Assembly: GCF_001418015.1 (NCBI RefSeq)
Contig: NZ_LIQG01000020.1
Span: 62,001-126,000, forward strand
DNA length: 64,000 nucleotides
DNA from: Lacinutrix mariniflava
GTDB taxonomy: Bacteria > Bacteroidota > Bacteroidia > Flavobacteriales > Flavobacteriaceae
Direction: 5' to 3'
Shown here: positions 14,227 to 24,069 of the stretch, piece after piece
How the letters are laid out: each line of letters begins with the position of its first letter
Position numbering within the stretch: the first letter of the stretch is position 1
Notes under the pieces: model-generated
What the model was told of the DNA's origin: nothing
Seen by the model: the letters and a program-made list of their open reading frames with translations, nothing else
Databases searched by the model: none
Translations under genes and position numbers: made by a program

Positions 14227-14913
14227 ATGGAATTAATTATTTACGCACTTGCTCCGGTAGCTGTTGTTATACTTTACATTTATTTAAAAGATAAATACGA
14301 AAAAGAACCTAAACGTTTACTTATAATATCCTTTTTACTTGGTGCTATTGTTAGTATTATAATTACTACTGTCTTATATGGTGTTTTTGAATTAGCAGTT
14401 CCATTAACTAATAGCTTGAGTGTTCTTCAGCAATTTGTTCAAGCCTTTTTTGTGGTTGGTTTTTCTGAAGAATTAAGTAAATATCTTGTTGTTTTATTAT
14501 TTGCACAAAGAAACAAAGCCTTTAACGAACAATTTGATGGTATTGTATACGCAGTAATGGTTTCCATGGGTTTTGCTGCTACCGAAAACATTTTTTATGT
14601 TATGGAAAGTGGTCCCACAACTGCTTTACTTAGAGCTTTTACTGCAATTCCTGCGCATGCAACTTTTGGAATATTAATGGGATATTTTATGGGAAAAGCG
14701 AAATTCTCAAATAACAAAATTTTACTAAATCTAACTGGATTAGGTTTAGCTATTTTATTTCATGGTTCTTACGACTTTTTTCTATTTATAGACTTTATTC
14801 CAGGTATTTGGGTTGGTGCTTTCGTGTCTCTAATTATAGGTGTTATTTTATCGCGAAACGCAATTAAAAGACACCAAAAAAATTCGCGTTTTAAAAATGA
14901 TATTATTTTATAA
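14227..14913 (+). CDS. PrsW family intramembrane metalloprotease
   Basis: 228 aa with about seven membrane segments. The PrsW motifs are all present: an EEPKR-like segment after the first helix, FSEELSKY (Glu-Glu, about residue 80), ATENIFYV (Glu-Asn, about 120), IPAHATFG (His, about 142) and LFHGSYDF (His, about 179). In Bacillus the founding member cleaves an anti-sigma factor; the group belongs to the CPBP/Abi-type glutamic or metallo intramembrane proteases. No anti-sigma gene is adjacent, so the substrate is unknown. The 3' end overlaps the convergent T9SS protein gene by 11 bp. Confidence 0.88.
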   Translation: MELIIYALAPVAVVILYIYLKDKYEKEPKRLLIISFLLGAIVSIIITTVLYGVFELAVPLTNSLSVLQQFVQAFFVVGFSEELSKYLVVLLFAQRNKAFNEQFDGIVYAVMVSMGFAATENIFYVMESGPTTALLRAFTAIPAHATFGILMGYFMGKAKFSNNKILLNLTGLGLAILFHGSYDFFLFIDFIPGIWVGAFVSLIIGVILSRNAIKRHQKNSRFKNDIIL

Positions 14914-16393
14914 ATTTTAAAGTTTCTATTCTTCCTTCAATAGATAAATTAATAAAATAAAGTCCATTAGATATTGTTGAAATATCTATACTTCTACTAT
15001 CATTAAGCTTAGATTGAGAGATAATTTGTCCTGTAATATTATAAATTTTGTAGTCTGTTTTATTATTTACAAAATCTCCCGAAATTGTTAAGGTTTCGTG
15101 GTTAGCATCGGTAAATACTTTTATTATTGATGTGGCACTTAACACTTCTGTATTAGAGAGTGTGTTAACATTAAGTTCTGCGACATAACTATCTATCGAA
15201 ATACCGTCTTCTACTCCACTCCAATCGCTCCCAAATAACAAGCGCGTTCCTGTTGGACTAATGGTAACATGTGGTTCTCCCCAATAATCAATATTATCCT
15301 CATCACTTCTATGGTGTGCCACACGATAAACATCTGCATCTAACTCATTAACTTTAGCAATAAATAATTCTTGATCCAAAATTTGCACACCATCTTGTTG
15401 AAAGCCTAAAGAAGATACAGCAACCCAACCACCTTCTGTATTTTTATGTGCTAAAGCAGAGATATGCGTTCCAGATTTTGGGTATCCATAATCACTTTCA
15501 AGCGTTACAGAAAAGCAATCTCCTGTTGTAGCATTATGCGCTATTAATGTTCCTAAACAACCTCCTGTATTATCTCCCTCTGGTGGATCTGGAGGAAATG
15601 CTATTGCAAACAAAGCATCATCTCCATTACTTAATTTCCCTAAACAGGAGTGTTCTGTTTTTCTAATTTTTAAATCCCTGACAAAGTTCCCATTAACATC
15701 ATATATTTTTTCTTCATGATGAAATAAATTACCGCTAGGAAAAGGCATTGGAGCATTATAAGCAATATCTGCAATATTAAACTGTGTTAGCGTACTTGTT
15801 GAAATTCTATAATAGTAAGCCGAATCGTTACCACATCTAAAAGAAAAAACATCATTATCCCAAGACATCATTTGTATATCACTTCCTCCTGTTAGTCCAC
15901 TAGAACTAGGACAACCACTTACAGTTCTAATATTAACTATAATTGTTTTTACTTGTGTTTGTACATTATACCTATAAAGATTATCGTTATTATTATCCAT
16001 ATAAAATAAAACATCTGGATCTGTAAACGACCAAAACACAGCTTCTATATCATCTGGATTTATATCTGTCATGTCTCTAACAAATGTATAGTCCTGTCCA
16101 TTTAATAATTTATGTACTCCGCCTCCATAAACAATCATTAAACTTTCGTCTGCATTCCAAGCTTGAATTGTGCTATACATTGGTGCAATAAAACTTCCCG
16201 CAGGCGCATTAGCAATGCGTTTTATTTGCGTATTTGGAAATGACGGATCTGTAACCGAAGCCAAATATCCAGGTTTTGCTAATGGTTGCATAGGATGTTG
16301 TACAAGATCGTTAGCAATATAACCTTGACCCAGGTCTTGAGAAAACCCTTGCTGTAATATAATTATGTAAATAATTAAAGTAATTTTTTTCAT
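14903..16393 (-). CDS. T9SS type A sorting domain protein, beta-propeller-like
   Basis: 496 aa. Signal peptide of 18 residues (ending GFSQ). The body holds repeated beta segments with alternating Trp/Asp motifs (WNADESLMIVYGG, FWSFTDPDVLFYMD, HVTISPTGTRLLFGSDW) like a WD40/TolB-type propeller of six or seven blades. The last 75 residues form the T9SS type A sorting domain: YKIYNITGQIISQ, then DISTISNGLYFINL and a KFIK tail. The protein is therefore predicted to cross the outer membrane through the type IX system and be attached to the surface or released. Transcribed divergently from the carboxylase operon. Confidence 0.85.
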   Translation of the reverse strand: MKKITLIIYIIILQQGFSQDLGQGYIANDLVQHPMQPLAKPGYLASVTDPSFPNTQIKRIANAPAGSFIAPMYSTIQAWNADESLMIVYGGGVHKLLNGQDYTFVRDMTDINPDDIEAVFWSFTDPDVLFYMDNNNDNLYRYNVQTQVKTIIVNIRTVSGCPSSSGLTGGSDIQMMSWDNDVFSFRCGNDSAYYYRISTSTLTQFNIADIAYNAPMPFPSGNLFHHEEKIYDVNGNFVRDLKIRKTEHSCLGKLSNGDDALFAIAFPPDPPEGDNTGGCLGTLIAHNATTGDCFSVTLESDYGYPKSGTHISALAHKNTEGGWVAVSSLGFQQDGVQILDQELFIAKVNELDADVYRVAHHRSDEDNIDYWGEPHVTISPTGTRLLFGSDWSGVEDGISIDSYVAELNVNTLSNTEVLSATSIIKVFTDANHETLTISGDFVNNKTDYKIYNITGQIISQSKLNDSRSIDISTISNGLYFINLSIEGRIETLKFIK

Positions 16394-16564
16394 TATATAT
16401 AGTATTAAACTTAATAAGATATACGGATTAAATCAAATTTTAGATGGTATACAATTCTTACAAATAAAACAATCAACTATAGAAAATTAGCATAAATTTA
16501 GTTATTCAGCTCAAACGTTTTCGTAATTATACATATATTTACTTGTATTTAAAATGATAAATAA

Positions 16565-17050
16565 ATGAATCAAAACTTTAAAGCAAAAGTCAATAATTCT
16601 TCCGAATTTAATATTTCTGAAAAAGACATTGCTGCATTGGACAGTATAAAAATTAGTAATTCAAAGTTTCATGTTTTGCAAAATAATAATTCTTATGAAG
16701 CAGAAATGGTATCTTCAAATTTTCACAAAAAAGAATACCAAATAACAATCAATAATAACAATTACTCCATTAAGATTCAAGATCATTTAGATGCTTTAAT
16801 AAAATCTATGGGATTTGAAGTTGGTGCCTCTAAAGTCGTTAACAACATAAAAGCACCAATGCCTGGACTAATATTAGACATAAATGTAAAGGTTGGAGAA
16901 GAGATAAAAGAAGATGCTCCGCTTTTAGTTTTAGAAGCTATGAAAATGGAAAACACTTTAGTTTCACCAAGAGATGGTGTCATTAAATCTATTGCTGTTA
17001 GTAAAGGTGAGGCAGTTGATAAAAATCAATTATTAATTGAATTCGAATAA
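16565..17050 (+). CDS. biotin carboxyl carrier subunit of acyl-CoA carboxylase
   Basis: 161 aa. The C-terminal biotinyl domain has the canonical EAMKMEN motif (biotinylated Lys near residue 127), preceded by KAPMPGLILDINVKVGEEI and followed by a second half-repeat. The N-terminal part is a variable beta domain plus a short linker, as in the separate biotin carriers of Bacteroidota propionyl/acetyl-CoA carboxylases. It is the first gene of a three-gene unit: the carboxylase gene starts 2 bp after its stop. A fixed propionyl- or acetyl-CoA preference cannot be read from this subunit. Confidence 0.9.
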   Translation: MNQNFKAKVNNSSEFNISEKDIAALDSIKISNSKFHVLQNNNSYEAEMVSSNFHKKEYQITINNNNYSIKIQDHLDALIKSMGFEVGASKVVNNIKAPMPGLILDINVKVGEEIKEDAPLLVLEAMKMENTLVSPRDGVIKSIAVSKGEAVDKNQLLIEFE

Positions 17051-17052
17051 TA

Positions 17053-18492
17053 ATGAAAAAAATACTAATCGCAAACAGAGGAGAAATTGCAATACGTGTT
17101 ATGCGTACAGCAAAAAAAATGGGAATAAAAACCGTAGCTGTTTACTCTACAGCAGATAGAAATGCACCACATGTTAGGTACGCAGACGAAGCCGTTTTAA
17201 TAGGAGAAGCACCTTCAAACCAGTCTTATTTATTAGGAGATAAAATTATTGAAGTTGCAAAAAGTCTTAATGTAGATGGTATTCATCCTGGTTATGGGTT
17301 TCTGTCCGAAAATGCTGGTTTTGCAGAAGCTTGCGAGAAAAACAATATTACATTTATTGGTCCAAAATCACATGCCATAAAAGTAATGGGAAGCAAATTA
17401 GCTGCAAAAGAGGCCGTTAAAGCTTATAATATTCCAATGGTTCCAGGTACAGACCAAGCCATTACAGACATCCCAGAAGCTAAGAAAATTGCTAAAGGCA
17501 TTGGGTTTCCAATTCTAATAAAAGCATCTGCTGGTGGTGGTGGAAAAGGAATGCGTATTGTTGAGAAAGAAGACGAATTCGAATCGCAAATGAATCGTGC
17601 TATAAGTGAAGCCGTTAACGCCTTTGGCGATGGTTCTGTTTTTATAGAAAAATACGTAAGTTCTCCAAGGCATATTGAAATACAAATAATGGCAGATGCA
17701 CATGGTAATGTTATTCATTTATTTGAACGCGAATGCAGCATACAACGTCGTCATCAAAAAGTAGTTGAAGAAGCACCTAGTGTGATTTTAACTCCAGAAT
17801 TACGCCATGAAATGGGAGAAGCTGCCATAAAAGTAGCCAAAGCTTGCGATTATTTAGGTGCAGGAACTGTTGAATTTTTGTTAGATGAAAATAAAAATTT
17901 CTATTTCCTTGAAATGAATACAAGACTACAAGTTGAGCATCCTGTTTCCGAAATTATTGCAGATGTAGATTTAGTAGAACTTCAAATTAAAGTCGCGCGT
18001 GGTGAAGCTTTAAATATTGATCAAGACGATTTAAAAATTAATGGTCACGCCTTAGAATTACGTGTCTATGCAGAAGACCCTTTAAACGATTTCCTACCAA
18101 GTGTTGGTACTTTAGCGGTTTATAAATTACCGGAAGGTGATGGTATTCGTGTAGATAATGGCTTCGAACAAGGTATGGATATTCCTATTTATTATGATCC
18201 TATGCTAGCCAAGCTAATTACTTATGGAGAAACACGTGAGGAAGCCATTGAGTTAATGCTTAAAGCTATTGCTGATTATAAGGTAAAAGGAATTCAAACA
18301 ACATTACCGTTTGGAACTTTTGTTTTTAATCACGACGCTTTTAAGTCTGGTGATTTTGATACACATTTTGTAAAAAAATACTATTCGCCAGAAGCTTTAA
18401 AAGCCAAACAAGATGAAGAAGCCAAAATAGCTGCAACACTTGCCGTAAAACAATATATCGAAGATCAAAAATTATTACGCTTACCAAACTAA
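17053..18492 (+). CDS. accC: biotin carboxylase subunit of acyl-CoA carboxylase
   Basis: 479 aa, ATP-grasp enzyme that carboxylates biotin with bicarbonate and ATP. Seen in order: IANRGEIAIRVMRTAKKMG at the N-terminus, HPGYGFLSENAGFAE (about residue 77), ASAGGGGKGMR glycine loop (about 160), FIEKYVSSPRHIEIQI, the ERECSIQRRHQK motif (about 227) and EMNTRLQVEHPVSE (about 295), all intact. It sits between the biotin carrier gene (2 bp gap) and the carboxyltransferase gene (6 bp gap), so the three subunits are made from one mRNA. It may serve propionyl-CoA rather than fatty-acid synthesis. Confidence 0.93.
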   Translation: MKKILIANRGEIAIRVMRTAKKMGIKTVAVYSTADRNAPHVRYADEAVLIGEAPSNQSYLLGDKIIEVAKSLNVDGIHPGYGFLSENAGFAEACEKNNITFIGPKSHAIKVMGSKLAAKEAVKAYNIPMVPGTDQAITDIPEAKKIAKGIGFPILIKASAGGGGKGMRIVEKEDEFESQMNRAISEAVNAFGDGSVFIEKYVSSPRHIEIQIMADAHGNVIHLFERECSIQRRHQKVVEEAPSVILTPELRHEMGEAAIKVAKACDYLGAGTVEFLLDENKNFYFLEMNTRLQVEHPVSEIIADVDLVELQIKVARGEALNIDQDDLKINGHALELRVYAEDPLNDFLPSVGTLAVYKLPEGDGIRVDNGFEQGMDIPIYYDPMLAKLITYGETREEAIELMLKAIADYKVKGIQTTLPFGTFVFNHDAFKSGDFDTHFVKKYYSPEALKAKQDEEAKIAATLAVKQYIEDQKLLRLPN

Positions 18493-18498
18493 ATAGCA

Positions 18499-20040
18499 AT
18501 GGAATCTAAAATAAAAGACCTAAACGAAAAATTAGCACAAGCCTATTTAGGAGGTGGACAAGCGCGAATTGATAAACAACACGAAAAGAAAAAACTAACA
18601 GCCAGAGAACGTGTACTGTATTTACTAGACGAAGGTTCCTTTGAAGAAATTGGTGCTTTAGTAACGCATAGAACCAAAGACTTTGGCATGGAAAAACAAA
18701 TTTTCTATGGCGATGGTGTGGTTACTGGTTACGGCACAGTAAACGGAAGATTAACGTATGTTTTTGCTCAAGATTTTACCGTTTTTGGTGGCTCTCTATC
18801 TGAAACGCATGCTGAGAAAATTTGTAAAGTAATGGATTTAGCATTAAAAGTAGGTGCTCCATTAGTTGGTTTAAACGATTCTGGAGGCGCACGTATTCAA
18901 GAAGGTGTGCGATCGCTTGGTGGTTATGCCGATATTTTCTATAAAAACGTACAATCCTCAGGTGTAATACCACAAATTTCTGCTATTATGGGTCCTTGTG
19001 CTGGTGGTGCAGTGTATTCTCCTGCAATGACGGATTTTACACTAATGGTTGAAGACACTAGTTATATGTTTGTAACTGGTCCAAACGTGGTTAAAACCGT
19101 TACCAACGAAGAGGTTACAAGTGAAGAACTTGGTGGAGCAAGTACACACTCTACTAAATCTGGAGTAGCACACAAAACATCACCTAACGATGCAGAATGT
19201 TTAGAAGATGTAAAAAAACTATTAAGTTATTTACCACAAAATAATACTGAAACAGCTGCCCTTTTAGAGTACGATTTAAACGATGAAATAAGAGAGAGTT
19301 TATCGAGTATTGTTCCAGATAATGCAAATAAACCATATGACATGCATGCGGTGATTTCGGGTATTATTGATGAAGATTCTTTTTACGAAATACATAAAGA
19401 CTATGCCGAAAACATTATTGTAGGCTTTGCAAGACTTGGTGGACGAAGTGTTGGTATTGTTGCCAATCAGCCACAATTTTTAGCAGGTGTTTTAGATGTA
19501 AACAGTTCTAAAAAAGCAGCACGTTTTGTGCGTTTTTGCGATGCCTTTAATATTCCTTTATTAGTTTTAGAAGATGTACCAGGATTTCTACCAGGAACAG
19601 ACCAAGAGTGGAATGCAATTATTGTTCATGGTGCAAAACTATTATATGCTTTTAGTGAAGCTACTGTTCCAAGAATTACAGTCATTACTAGAAAGGCATA
19701 TGGAGGCGCTTACGACGTTATGAACTCTAAACATATTGGTGCAGACATGAATTTTGCGTGGCCTAGTGCAGAAATTGCAGTGATGGGAGCAAAAGGTGCA
19801 GCCGAAATTATTTTTAAAAGAGACATTAATGCCGCAGACGATAAAGACGCTAAATGGAAAGAAAAAGAAGCAGAATATGCGACCTTATTTGCAAACCCAT
19901 ATAGCGCCGCACAACGTGGTTTTATAGATGAAGTTATTTTACCAAAAGATACCAGACGTAAACTAATTAAAGCGTTTGCAATGCTTGAAAATAAAGTAGT
20001 TGAAAGACCTAAACGTAAACATGGTAATATTCCATTGTAA
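18499..20040 (+). CDS. pccB: acyl-CoA (propionyl-CoA) carboxylase beta subunit
   Basis: 513 aa, crotonase-fold carboxyltransferase with N- and C-terminal halves as usual for the family. Motifs: [19 protein letters not shown] (about residue 127), [18 protein letters not shown] (about 167), [22 protein letters not shown] (about 327), [13 protein letters not shown] (about 364) and [18 protein letters not shown] (about 405). Fused single-chain PccB/MmdA-type organisation points to propionyl-CoA (possibly broad acyl-CoA) rather than the split AccA/AccD acetyl enzyme. The product methylmalonyl-CoA would enter the TCA cycle; the propionyl-CoA-synthetase-like gene at 49195 could supply substrate. Confidence 0.9.
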   Translation: MESKIKDLNEKLAQAYLGGGQARIDKQHEKKKLTARERVLYLLDEGSFEEIGALVTHRTKDFGMEKQIFYGDGVVTGYGTVNGRLTYVFAQDFTVFGGSLSETHAEKICKVMDLALKVGAPLVGLNDSGGARIQEGVRSLGGYADIFYKNVQSSGVIPQISAIMGPCAGGAVYSPAMTDFTLMVEDTSYMFVTGPNVVKTVTNEEVTSEELGGASTHSTKSGVAHKTSPNDAECLEDVKKLLSYLPQNNTETAALLEYDLNDEIRESLSSIVPDNANKPYDMHAVISGIIDEDSFYEIHKDYAENIIVGFARLGGRSVGIVANQPQFLAGVLDVNSSKKAARFVRFCDAFNIPLLVLEDVPGFLPGTDQEWNAIIVHGAKLLYAFSEATVPRITVITRKAYGGAYDVMNSKHIGADMNFAWPSAEIAVMGAKGAAEIIFKRDINAADDKDAKWKEKEAEYATLFANPYSAAQRGFIDEVILPKDTRRKLIKAFAMLENKVVERPKRKHGNIPL

Positions 20041-20059
20041 AATAAATTTAATATTTACT

Positions 20060-20683
20060 TTATAGACCAAATATAGCAGTAACCGCAGCAATAATATACT
20101 CTACTCCTATTGCTATTACTATAAATCCAATAATTCTCGAAAGTGCATTTATACCAGATGCTCCTAAAAACTTCACTATTATATGTGCACTTTTAAGAAC
20201 AAAATAAATAGTTAGTGCTGCTAACAGCATTGCAGCAACAAGAATTCCAATTTCAATAGTTTTTTGAAACTCCTGATTATATGCTATTAATAATGAAATG
20301 GTTCCTGGACCAGCAAGCATTGGTATTGCTAAAGGCGTTAAACTTATAGCATCCCGACTATGAATATCATCCTGAACTTTTTGACGTTTCATACCTTTGT
20401 GTTCTCTAAACTTACCAGTTAATAAAGCAAAACCTGAAGATGCTATTATTAAACCACCTGCTATTTTTAAAGCATTTAAACTAATCCCGAAAAAAGATAA
20501 AATATACTTTCCTGCAAAAAAAGATAAGAGTAAGATAACCAATACATCTATGGCTGTCCAAAACGCAGTAATTGCTCTCTCTTTTTTTGTATGATCTAAT
20601 GTTAATCCTACAAAAACAGGCACTGTTCCTAAAGGATTCATGATTGAAAATAATGCGCCAAAAGCGACTAAAAATAGTTCCAT
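20060..20683 (-). CDS. MarC family integral membrane protein
   Basis: 207 aa with six membrane segments. Family signatures: IMNPLGTVPVFVGLT at the N-terminus, a glycine-rich GGLIIASSGFALL helix (about residue 77), and LAIPMLAGPGTISLLIA in the middle (about 118). Despite the name, MarC proteins are not shown to give antibiotic resistance; the function is unknown. Last gene of a minus-strand run behind the cytochrome c peroxidase gene, 19 bp downstream of it, and convergent with the carboxylase operon. Confidence 0.88.
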   Translation of the reverse strand: MELFLVAFGALFSIMNPLGTVPVFVGLTLDHTKKERAITAFWTAIDVLVILLLSFFAGKYILSFFGISLNALKIAGGLIIASSGFALLTGKFREHKGMKRQKVQDDIHSRDAISLTPLAIPMLAGPGTISLLIAYNQEFQKTIEIGILVAAMLLAALTIYFVLKSAHIIVKFLGASGINALSRIIGFIVIAIGVEYIIAAVTAIFGL

Positions 20684-20702
20684 TTTTGTAAAAAATTTAA
20701 TT

Positions 20703-22484
20703 TTAATTATCGCTTAAACTATTCATGAAATTAACAAGATCCTTAATTTCATTTTTTGAAAGGTTTAAACTATCTGTTGGTAATGTTTGGTATTCTAAAT
20801 CGAATCCTAAACCAGATCCACCTCCATTATTATAAAAGGTAATAACTTCTTCTAAAGAGTTGTAGACACCATTATGCATATAAGGTCCTGTTTTTTCAAT
20901 ATTTCTAATGGTTGGTGTTTTAAAAAACATTTTACGCTCGTCTGTTTTAAATACGTGATAGCGCCCAAGATCGTCACTTACTTTAGAATTTTTGTGTATA
21001 GATTTTGGGACACCTAACAGTTCCATTTCACTCTCGTTAAACGCCGGAGGTACTGTACCATTAAAAACTGGAGCGAAATGGCATGTAGCACATTTTCCTT
21101 TACCACTAAAAATATTAAAACCATTAATTTCACTTTCTGTAAGTGTGTTTTCTTGATTATTAATGTTTCTATCGAATTTAGAATTAAAAGTATTTAAGCT
21201 TCGTACGTATGTTGCTATTGCATGTCTTATTTCTCTTTCTGTTGTTTTATTATAAAGTGCTTTTAACTTATTAGTATACTCTAAATTCTTTGAAACGGCT
21301 TCCGTTATGTTTTCTAAATTAGTATGAAACTCATTCTTATTATCTACTACGCTTACAATTTGTCCTTCAAGACTACCTGCTCTACCGTCATGAAAAAAAC
21401 TTTGTTGTAGAGAGGAGTAGGTTAATGTTGGTGTATTTCTATTTTGTTTAGAAAAAGTGACCATACCATCTGTAAAAGCTTTGTCTTTGTGATGGCATGT
21501 TGCGCAGCTCATTTCTTTATTTGATGATAAACTAACGTCGTTAAACAACTCTTCTCCTAATGCTATTTTCTCTTGTAAGTCTACTACTGGTTTGTTACTA
21601 TCAGAAAAATAATTAACATTAAACGTTGCTTTTGAAAATAACGAGGTCATGTTATTAGTAAACGCTAGTTCAAAAGGAAATTCTACTTGCCAGTCTTTTT
21701 GTGTTTCTACTAAAAGTTCTAGTTGTTTATGTGTATGGTTTTTAATAAAATTATAGCGATTGAAAGTGCTAAATTCTTGATTTAAATCTATAATTGTTTT
21801 TGAAATTTCATCTTGCCAAGTTTTTAAAAGTTTGGCATTATTAAATTCGCTTTTACTAAACTCTAAAATGGTCTCAACCATCTTGTAAGACAACTGTGCT
21901 TCTATTAAAGATTGTTCTAAAACTGGAGAGTCGAAACCTGTAATACCTGTTAATGCTACACGTGCTATTTGATCTCTAATAAGCCAAATGACATGGTGCT
22001 TTTTTAGTTTTAACTTAGTATTGTTATGTATTAATGCCAAGCGATTTTTAGTTTCTTTTGCTGTGTTTTTAATCTGTTTTAAGGCTACAGTATTATCAAA
22101 CAAAGACTCCTCTAAAACTTGAAAACCTTTAGGTTCTCTAATTTTAATATCTGTAGCATCTTCTTCCTCTATTTTAAGAATATTAGGTGCATTTAGAAAC
22201 TTATAATTGTCTTTATCTACAAAGGCTAAAATGGGTTCTAATGTTTTAAAAGTACCTCTTGCTAATTTGTAATTTACTATGGCTTCAACTTTAGTTTTTG
22301 AAACTTCCAAAGCTTCTAACTGATTAATACATTCTTGCAGTTTAGTCTTATAATAATTTTCGAGAAGTGAAATTGAATTTACCTCGTAGCTTTTCTCTTC
22401 TTGTTTACAGTTAAAAAAGAGTAACAAAAACAAACACGCACAAAATGTGCGTGTTCTGTTAAATTTTATGATGGAAAATAACAT
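20703..22484 (-). CDS. di-haem cytochrome c peroxidase (MauG/CcpA-like) lipoprotein
   Basis: 593 aa. The N-terminal lipoprotein signal ends FFNC (Cys near residue 26), so the protein is membrane-anchored in the periplasm. Residues 30-280 are helical and imelysin-like with no haem motif. The C-terminal 320 residues are the peroxidase with two CxxCH haem sites, CATCHHKD (about residue 330) and CATCHFAP (about 465), plus MHNGVYNSLEEVITFYN typical of MauG/CcpA proteins. It starts 1 bp after the stop of the PhoX-like gene, so the two are cotranscribed. The roles are peroxide reduction or protein oxidation; an iron-linked role is suggested only by the imelysin-like half. Confidence 0.88.
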   Translation of the reverse strand: MLFSIIKFNRTRTFCACLFLLLFFNCKQEEKSYEVNSISLLENYYKTKLQECINQLEALEVSKTKVEAIVNYKLARGTFKTLEPILAFVDKDNYKFLNAPNILKIEEEDATDIKIREPKGFQVLEESLFDNTVALKQIKNTAKETKNRLALIHNNTKLKLKKHHVIWLIRDQIARVALTGITGFDSPVLEQSLIEAQLSYKMVETILEFSKSEFNNAKLLKTWQDEISKTIIDLNQEFSTFNRYNFIKNHTHKQLELLVETQKDWQVEFPFELAFTNNMTSLFSKATFNVNYFSDSNKPVVDLQEKIALGEELFNDVSLSSNKEMSCATCHHKDKAFTDGMVTFSKQNRNTPTLTYSSLQQSFFHDGRAGSLEGQIVSVVDNKNEFHTNLENITEAVSKNLEYTNKLKALYNKTTEREIRHAIATYVRSLNTFNSKFDRNINNQENTLTESEINGFNIFSGKGKCATCHFAPVFNGTVPPAFNESEMELLGVPKSIHKNSKVSDDLGRYHVFKTDERKMFFKTPTIRNIEKTGPYMHNGVYNSLEEVITFYNNGGGSGLGFDLEYQTLPTDSLNLSKNEIKDLVNFMNSLSDN

Positions 22485-22485
22485 A

Positions 22486-23934
22486 TTACCTTTCTAATCC
22501 GTTTATAGTAAAAAGCATACTACCTTCTCCTGTTGTAGGTGCCGAATTTGCACTTGGATCTGTAAAATTGTTATTCCAACCATGATTTTGAGTTGTTAAA
22601 AGAAATGTACCGTCAACACCTACGGTTTCAGATATATCAATCATACCAGTTAATTCCCAAATACTATTAGTTGTACCATAACCTTGAGCTGCTGCATTAT
22701 CTTGACCGCACTCTAAAACTGTTTTTAAATCTCCTGTATTCAAATTGTATTGGTACAATTGAGCAAAATGCTGCTTGTCTGGCGTATCAAAATACCCATT
22801 AGGATCTTCTTGAATATATGCATAGTTTTCGGTAACTACGATATTGTCTGGACTATGGAACATTTTGGCTTTTCCATTTTCTAAATCTCCATCTAATACA
22901 CAAGTAATAATTCCTGATGAAGAAGGATCATTTTCATTCAAGGTTACTTTATAAACACGACCATAACTTGTTCCTTTCCCTACTAAACCTGGTTTTTTTC
23001 TTCCTGTTACACAAAAATAGATTTCTCTATTATTTACAGCAGAACCTCTTCTCCAATCAATGTCTTCCAATCTAGAAAAACCCATTGCTCCCTTGGTTTT
23101 AGCTTCTGTATCTAACATGTTAATTTCTGTTTCTTCTAATGGCACAAAATCAATAGCGTAAGATTGACCTTCTTGCATATCTACCTCAAAATCAATAGTA
23201 TCGTCTGTAACACGTAAAGCAAATAATTGTCCTCCGTATAAATCGCCACGATTACCAACATACATTCCTAATTGTCCTGAAGGTGTTTCGTTATCCGCAT
23301 GATCATCTCCAATAAAAACTACTGTTTTATCGGCATAAGCATCTTTACCAATTACTACTGCATTTTCTGTAGACCATTGTCCTAATGCTGGAAGCATTTG
23401 TGCATAAGATGAATTACCAGAACTCTTAAAAGGATCTGTTACAAAAACACCTTTACTTGCTCCTCCCCATTCTCCTCCAGATAAATATAATGGTCCAAAA
23501 CCATGTTCTTGAGGTGTTACTAGAGATCCTGAGCATTGTGCTGTAGACGCTGTTGCATTAGCGTTTAAAATATACTCTCCTTTTACAGGTTTAAAAGTCT
23601 CATCTAACTCTATACGCGCTATTGCATAATCTGCCTCAATATTATTTATTAAAGTAAATGTACCATCATCATTTTTTAATAAACCAGAGCCATCTGCCAT
23701 AGAACCAAACACAAAATCTGGAGATTGTTCTAATTGATCTTCCGAAGTTAGCAATGGATAAATGTTTACATCACTAAATTCTGAAGTAAGATTTAAAAAA
23801 GTAGGCGTTACAGATCTATCTTTTAACTCTACTGGATTTACGTTCTCTACTTCTACGTTATTATCATCTTCTTTACAAGATGCTAATGCTAAAAGAGAAA
23901 AGACTCCTAGTGATAATTTAAAATAGTTTTTCAT
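22486..23934 (-). CDS. PhoX/DUF839-like lipoprotein
   Basis: 482 aa from the ATG at 23934 (a longer in-frame start adds 14 residues without a signal). The lipobox LALASC has Cys at about residue 20, followed by an acidic stretch. The chain resembles DUF839/PhoX proteins: VVFIGDDHAD (about residue 200), EDIDWRRGSAVNNREIYF (about 290), GRVYKVTLNENDP and FHSPDNIVVTENYAYIQED near the C-terminus, matching the calcium/iron-binding propeller of PhoX phosphatases. Whether the phosphatase site is complete cannot be settled by eye. Promoter-proximal gene of a unit with the di-haem peroxidase (1 bp gap) and MarC. Confidence 0.75.
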   Translation of the reverse strand: MKNYFKLSLGVFSLLALASCKEDDNNVEVENVNPVELKDRSVTPTFLNLTSEFSDVNIYPLLTSEDQLEQSPDFVFGSMADGSGLLKNDDGTFTLINNIEADYAIARIELDETFKPVKGEYILNANATASTAQCSGSLVTPQEHGFGPLYLSGGEWGGASKGVFVTDPFKSSGNSSYAQMLPALGQWSTENAVVIGKDAYADKTVVFIGDDHADNETPSGQLGMYVGNRGDLYGGQLFALRVTDDTIDFEVDMQEGQSYAIDFVPLEETEINMLDTEAKTKGAMGFSRLEDIDWRRGSAVNNREIYFCVTGRKKPGLVGKGTSYGRVYKVTLNENDPSSSGIITCVLDGDLENGKAKMFHSPDNIVVTENYAYIQEDPNGYFDTPDKQHFAQLYQYNLNTGDLKTVLECGQDNAAAQGYGTTNSIWELTGMIDISETVGVDGTFLLTTQNHGWNNNFTDPSANSAPTTGEGSMLFTINGLER

Positions 23935-24069
23935 TGTGTTTTTTTGGTTTGTTAATTCTGTTGCAAAACAAGACAAACTATATTAACACAATGTGTTCTA
24001 AAAAATATCTAAATATTAAGGTTAGTTTAAGTGAATGTTAACTATGACGTTAAGGTAAATAAAAGGTTA